From Sulfuricurvum sp. (GTDB taxonomy: Bacteria; Campylobacterota; Campylobacteria; Campylobacterales; Sulfurimonadaceae), in NCBI GenBank assembly GCA_030693335.1, contig JAUYAU010000011.1:186001-250000 (forward strand): a stretch of DNA of 64,000 nucleotides, in the 5' to 3' direction. The translations under genes were made by a program, and so were the position numbers. A model generated the notes under the pieces. The model saw nothing but the letters and a program-made list of their open reading frames with translations. It made no database searches and had not been told where the DNA came from. This document shows, in pieces, positions 61,844 to 64,000 of this stretch; position 1 is the stretch's first letter; the number at the start of each line of letters is the position of its first letter.

Positions 61844-62815
61844 TTACTTCTTTACTTTAAATAGAGGCAGATTTAAATAATCGAACTGTGCGACAAGTTG
61901 GTCGACATCTTTATCTATATTTTCACCAATAAATATCATAATGGATGGTTGTGTATACGAGTCTAACTCTTCAAACGAGACATCACCAAACGAATAATTA
62001 ATGACAATAGGGTTAGGGACATCTTTTGTTTTGACAACACCCTTCACCCTGTAAATACTTTTAGGAAGAGAGTTTAATATTTTATCTACATCACTGAACT
62101 CTATGTTTTCTTTGAGATAAGCGACTTTTTGTGTGATAGAAGCCCTTGTAGTATGATCATTTTGCTGATACTCATTCGCCAATCCGATGATGTCATCAAC
62201 TCTGTATACTCCTTCAAAAACTTCTTTACTCAGAAGACCTTGTTGGGCATAGTCAATTACATATCTGTCAAATATCATTTTACCGGTAAGATTGTTTTTA
62301 ATATTGTATTCTTCTTTGATGGCGATAACATTTTGCTTGACAGTTTCTAATTCGATACCTGTTACTAAATCGGTCTTATTCAGAACGATTATGTTTGAGC
62401 CGCCAATTTGATATTTGGCAGTTGAATTATCTATGTATGAAGCTATGTTTTTAGAATCAACAACACATATTACACCTTCAACGGCAATACCGAGGTTTTG
62501 TAACGATAAAAAGATAGGAAAAGGCTCAGAAGCGCCAGAAGTTTCAACAAATATAATCTCTGGGTTATATTTATTCATAATTTCAATAACGCCACTTTCA
62601 AATTCTTGGGCTAATTGACAGCAGATACATCCCTCGGAAATTTCAAGTACTTCACTGTATACATTGCTGAGAATATTGCCATCTACGCCAATATCGCCAA
62701 ACTCGTTTACCACAATAGCGACTTTTCTATCACTAAAATATTTTTTTACCGTATTAAGGAGCATGGTGGTTTTGCCAACACCTAAAAATCCTGTAATAAC
62801 AAATGACTGTATCAT
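61844..62815 (-). CDS. CobW/COG0523 GTPase, metal chaperone type
   Basis: 323 residues. G1 is GFLGVGKTT (about 8-16); the metal site is EGCICCQLAQEF (CxCC); ETSGASEP, VVDSKN and VLNKTDLV follow. COG0523 proteins insert or traffic zinc, cobalt or other metals under limitation. The C-terminal CobW domain is short and acidic. Paired with a haemoglobin gene, its client is unknown. Confidence 0.92.
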   Translation of the reverse strand: MIQSFVITGFLGVGKTTMLLNTVKKYFSDRKVAIVVNEFGDIGVDGNILSNVYSEVLEISEGCICCQLAQEFESGVIEIMNKYNPEIIFVETSGASEPFPIFLSLQNLGIAVEGVICVVDSKNIASYIDNSTAKYQIGGSNIIVLNKTDLVTGIELETVKQNVIAIKEEYNIKNNLTGKMIFDRYVIDYAQQGLLSKEVFEGVYRVDDIIGLANEYQQNDHTTRASITQKVAYLKENIEFSDVDKILNSLPKSIYRVKGVVKTKDVPNPIVINYSFGDVSFEELDSYTQPSIMIFIGENIDKDVDQLVAQFDYLNLPLFKVKK

Positions 62816-62885
62816 GCGTGTACCTTAAATATTTGATTTTAATTGAGAGGAGTGAAGTATGTGATATTCATATGCAGTGTTAGAG

Positions 62886-62914
62886 TAACAACTGTACGTT
62901 ATGTACAGTTGTTA
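62886..62914 (-). terminator. Strong hairpin after oorC
   Basis: A perfect 12-bp stem (TAACAACTGTAC and its complement) with a 5-base loop, starting 7 bp beyond the oorC stop. A clear T-run is missing, so it may be a weak terminator, an mRNA-stability element or a protein site upstream of the CobW gene. Confidence 0.6.
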
Positions 62915-62920
62915 TAGTGA

Positions 62921-63625
62921 CTAGTGTGGAGTTGGAGCATCCAACATTTGTTTGAAACCAACTTCTTTACACCATGCAGCAGTCAAATCAAATGCAGCAG
63001 ATGCAGTATCGAGATTTTTCTGGATTAGATCCATTTTCTTTTTAAACTTTTTCTCAATAGCAGAGTCAAGTGTTGCAGTTCCGCCTGAAGCTGTATATTT
63101 TTTAAGGAATCGGTCTTTGATCCCTTCTTCAATAGCAGGCTTACCAACAGTACCTAATGCACCAAACAATGCACCCAACATCGCCATATTTGTAGCGAGT
63201 TCAGTTCCTGCTTGTTCAATAGCAAACTTAGTAAAGTCTCTTGTAAGAACTTTTACGTTCAAATCATCTAAAATCTTTTTATCTTCATCCGTCAAAAGAT
63301 CTGTATCACTATTAATGATAACAAGACCATTTTCTTTAATACCGGCATAAAAAGGCATTGTGTATGATTTACCCATAGTAATAACTTGTGGGTGATAAAT
63401 CATAACGATATCTGGATAGATAACTTCACCTCTGTCATAAACAGGTACCGTTCCAATTCTTGCATAACTCTCAGATGGAGCCATACGCTTTTCAGCACCA
63501 AAAAAAGGATTTGATACAGCATAATAACCAGCAGTGTCTGCCGCAGTTGCTGCGATATGCGCAGCAGTAACTGCTCCTTGCCCACCTAGAGCAGGCATTC
63601 TTATTTTAATTGAATCTTTTGACAT
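62921..63625 (-). CDS. oorC: 2-oxoglutarate:acceptor oxidoreductase gamma subunit
   Basis: 234 residues of the POR/OOR gamma domain: IRMPALGGQGAVTAAHIAATAAD, NPFFGAEKRMAPSESYARIG, AIEQAGTELATNMAMLGALFGALG. The enzyme makes or splits succinyl-CoA with ferredoxin or a menaquinone-linked acceptor, a key step of the reductive TCA cycle. A charged C-terminal extension (KKFKKKMDLIQKNLDTASAAF) is seen. It overlaps oorB by 1 bp. Confidence 0.93.
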   Translation of the reverse strand: MSKDSIKIRMPALGGQGAVTAAHIAATAADTAGYYAVSNPFFGAEKRMAPSESYARIGTVPVYDRGEVIYPDIVMIYHPQVITMGKSYTMPFYAGIKENGLVIINSDTDLLTDEDKKILDDLNVKVLTRDFTKFAIEQAGTELATNMAMLGALFGALGTVGKPAIEEGIKDRFLKKYTASGGTATLDSAIEKKFKKKMDLIQKNLDTASAAFDLTAAWCKEVGFKQMLDAPTPH

Positions 63626-64000
63626 TATAAACGCCCCTCTTCTTTCAATTTTGCTAAGAGTTCTTCTGCTTCTGGTGAAACATATTTGAACGCAGCAAAT
63701 CTTTCTTTGTCTTGTTCTTTCATTTCTCTAAGTCCTTCATTAGCACTAAGGCCAATTTCAAGGATACAAGGTGTGTAGATATTAAGGAAAGTAGGCCCAA
63801 CGTATCTAGCAACAAAAATAGCTTCTCTAACCGCTTTAGCGACTGCTTTAGGTGCAGAAGCTGTCATGTTCATAGAGTAATGACAACCAGAAGTAACAGC
63901 GAGTTCCCACATTTTTACTTTTTCAAACTTTTTACCAGTAGGTGCCATTTTGAAAACTTGACCTTTTGGAGTTGAACCACTTTCTTGTCCACCAGTATTT
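63625..64000 (-). CDS. oorB: 2-oxoglutarate:acceptor oxidoreductase beta subunit, C-terminal part
   Basis: The frame stays open to the end of the window. The visible 124 residues begin TGGQESGSTPKGQVFKMAPTG, the conserved ThDP-enzyme beta-subunit motif after the cofactor site, then SGCHYSMNMTASAPKAVAKA and FLNIYTPCILEIG. Upstream oorA and oorD would be beyond base 64000. An internal ATG at 63948 is not the true start. Confidence 0.93.
   Translation of the reverse strand, partial: NTGGQESGSTPKGQVFKMAPTGKKFEKVKMWELAVTSGCHYSMNMTASAPKAVAKAVREAIFVARYVGPTFLNIYTPCILEIGLSANEGLREMKEQDKERFAAFKYVSPEAEELLAKLKEEGRL

Overview
The window is a gene-dense stretch of a Campylobacterota (Epsilonproteobacteria) chromosome, most like the Sulfuricurvum/Sulfurimonas group. 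The evidence is gene order and pathway content, not a database search. Blocks here follow an order I recall from Campylobacter: tatD-mltD-rlpA-kdsC-lptC-lptA-engB-mrdA; a small gene-metG-Cys4 protein-fbp-mobB run; hisS-tmk-coaD-ubiX-flgA; slt-yggT-gltX; and lolA/secA/lolC. A monomeric isocitrate dehydrogenase, malate dehydrogenase, fumarase, succinyl-CoA synthetase and 2-oxoglutarate:acceptor oxidoreductase lie together, as expected for an organism running an oxidative or reductive TCA cycle. There are no rRNA genes, no CRISPR array and no intact insertion sequence.

Layout. 1-8.3 kb (+): cell envelope and LPS operon (TatD, MltD-like, RlpA, HisB, KdsC, LptC, LptA, EngB, a GNAT enzyme, an MreD-like membrane protein, PBP2), closed by convergent YbeY. 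8.3-9.7 kb (-): a small His/Cys secreted protein followed by an outer-membrane barrel, joined by an inverted repeat that covers one stop codon and the next Shine-Dalgarno. 9.8-11.1 kb (+): QueC and a YgjP-type metallopeptidase. 11.1-15.6 kb (-): MurF-N-like protein, MetG, a Cys4 mini-protein, Fbp, MobB. 15.7-18.3 kb: a membrane phosphoesterase, then a 1.2 kb segment bounded by a 26-bp direct repeat of the tRNA-fMet 3' end that carries a gene fragment and a small barrel protein, then tRNA-fMet and tRNA-Gln under a consensus sigma-70 promoter. 18.4-22.2 kb: RibBA with a degenerate RibA half, and an LpoB/YcfL/COG3014/glycine-zipper lipoprotein cluster. 22.2-31.7 kb (-): CysE, SpeA, a membrane-anchored GltB-like protein, HisS, Tmk, CoaD, UbiX, FlgA, an internally deleted BASS transporter, a parvulin and two small proteins, one of which seems to lack an ordinary start codon.

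31.8-37.5 kb: lipoprotein, Slt, YggT, GltX and a PilZ protein. 37.5-43.3 kb: a heavy-metal/arsenic locus. On the - strand, ArsI-like lyase, ArsR, ArsC, ArsP-type permease, small thioredoxin, CcdA-like protein, periplasmic thioredoxin and CDF exporter run almost without gaps. An ArsB/NhaD permease diverges from a perfect ArsR-type dyad. 43.3-54.2 kb: YgiQ radical SAM protein, a lipoprotein, LolA, SecA, LolC/E, an AsmA-like giant and MltG. The last two overlap head to head through their N-terminal membrane anchors. 54.3-61.4 kb (+): icd, then mdh-fumC-sucC-sucD and a small HMA-like protein. 61.4-64 kb (-): group III truncated haemoglobin with a CobW-type GTPase, then OorC and OorB (OorB runs off the window end).

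The least explained parts are the tRNA-bounded remnant, the His/Cys protein-barrel pair with its coupling hairpin, the ambisense MltG/AsmA overlap, and the arsenic locus with its own thiol-relay proteins. None is a clear new defence or mobile system.
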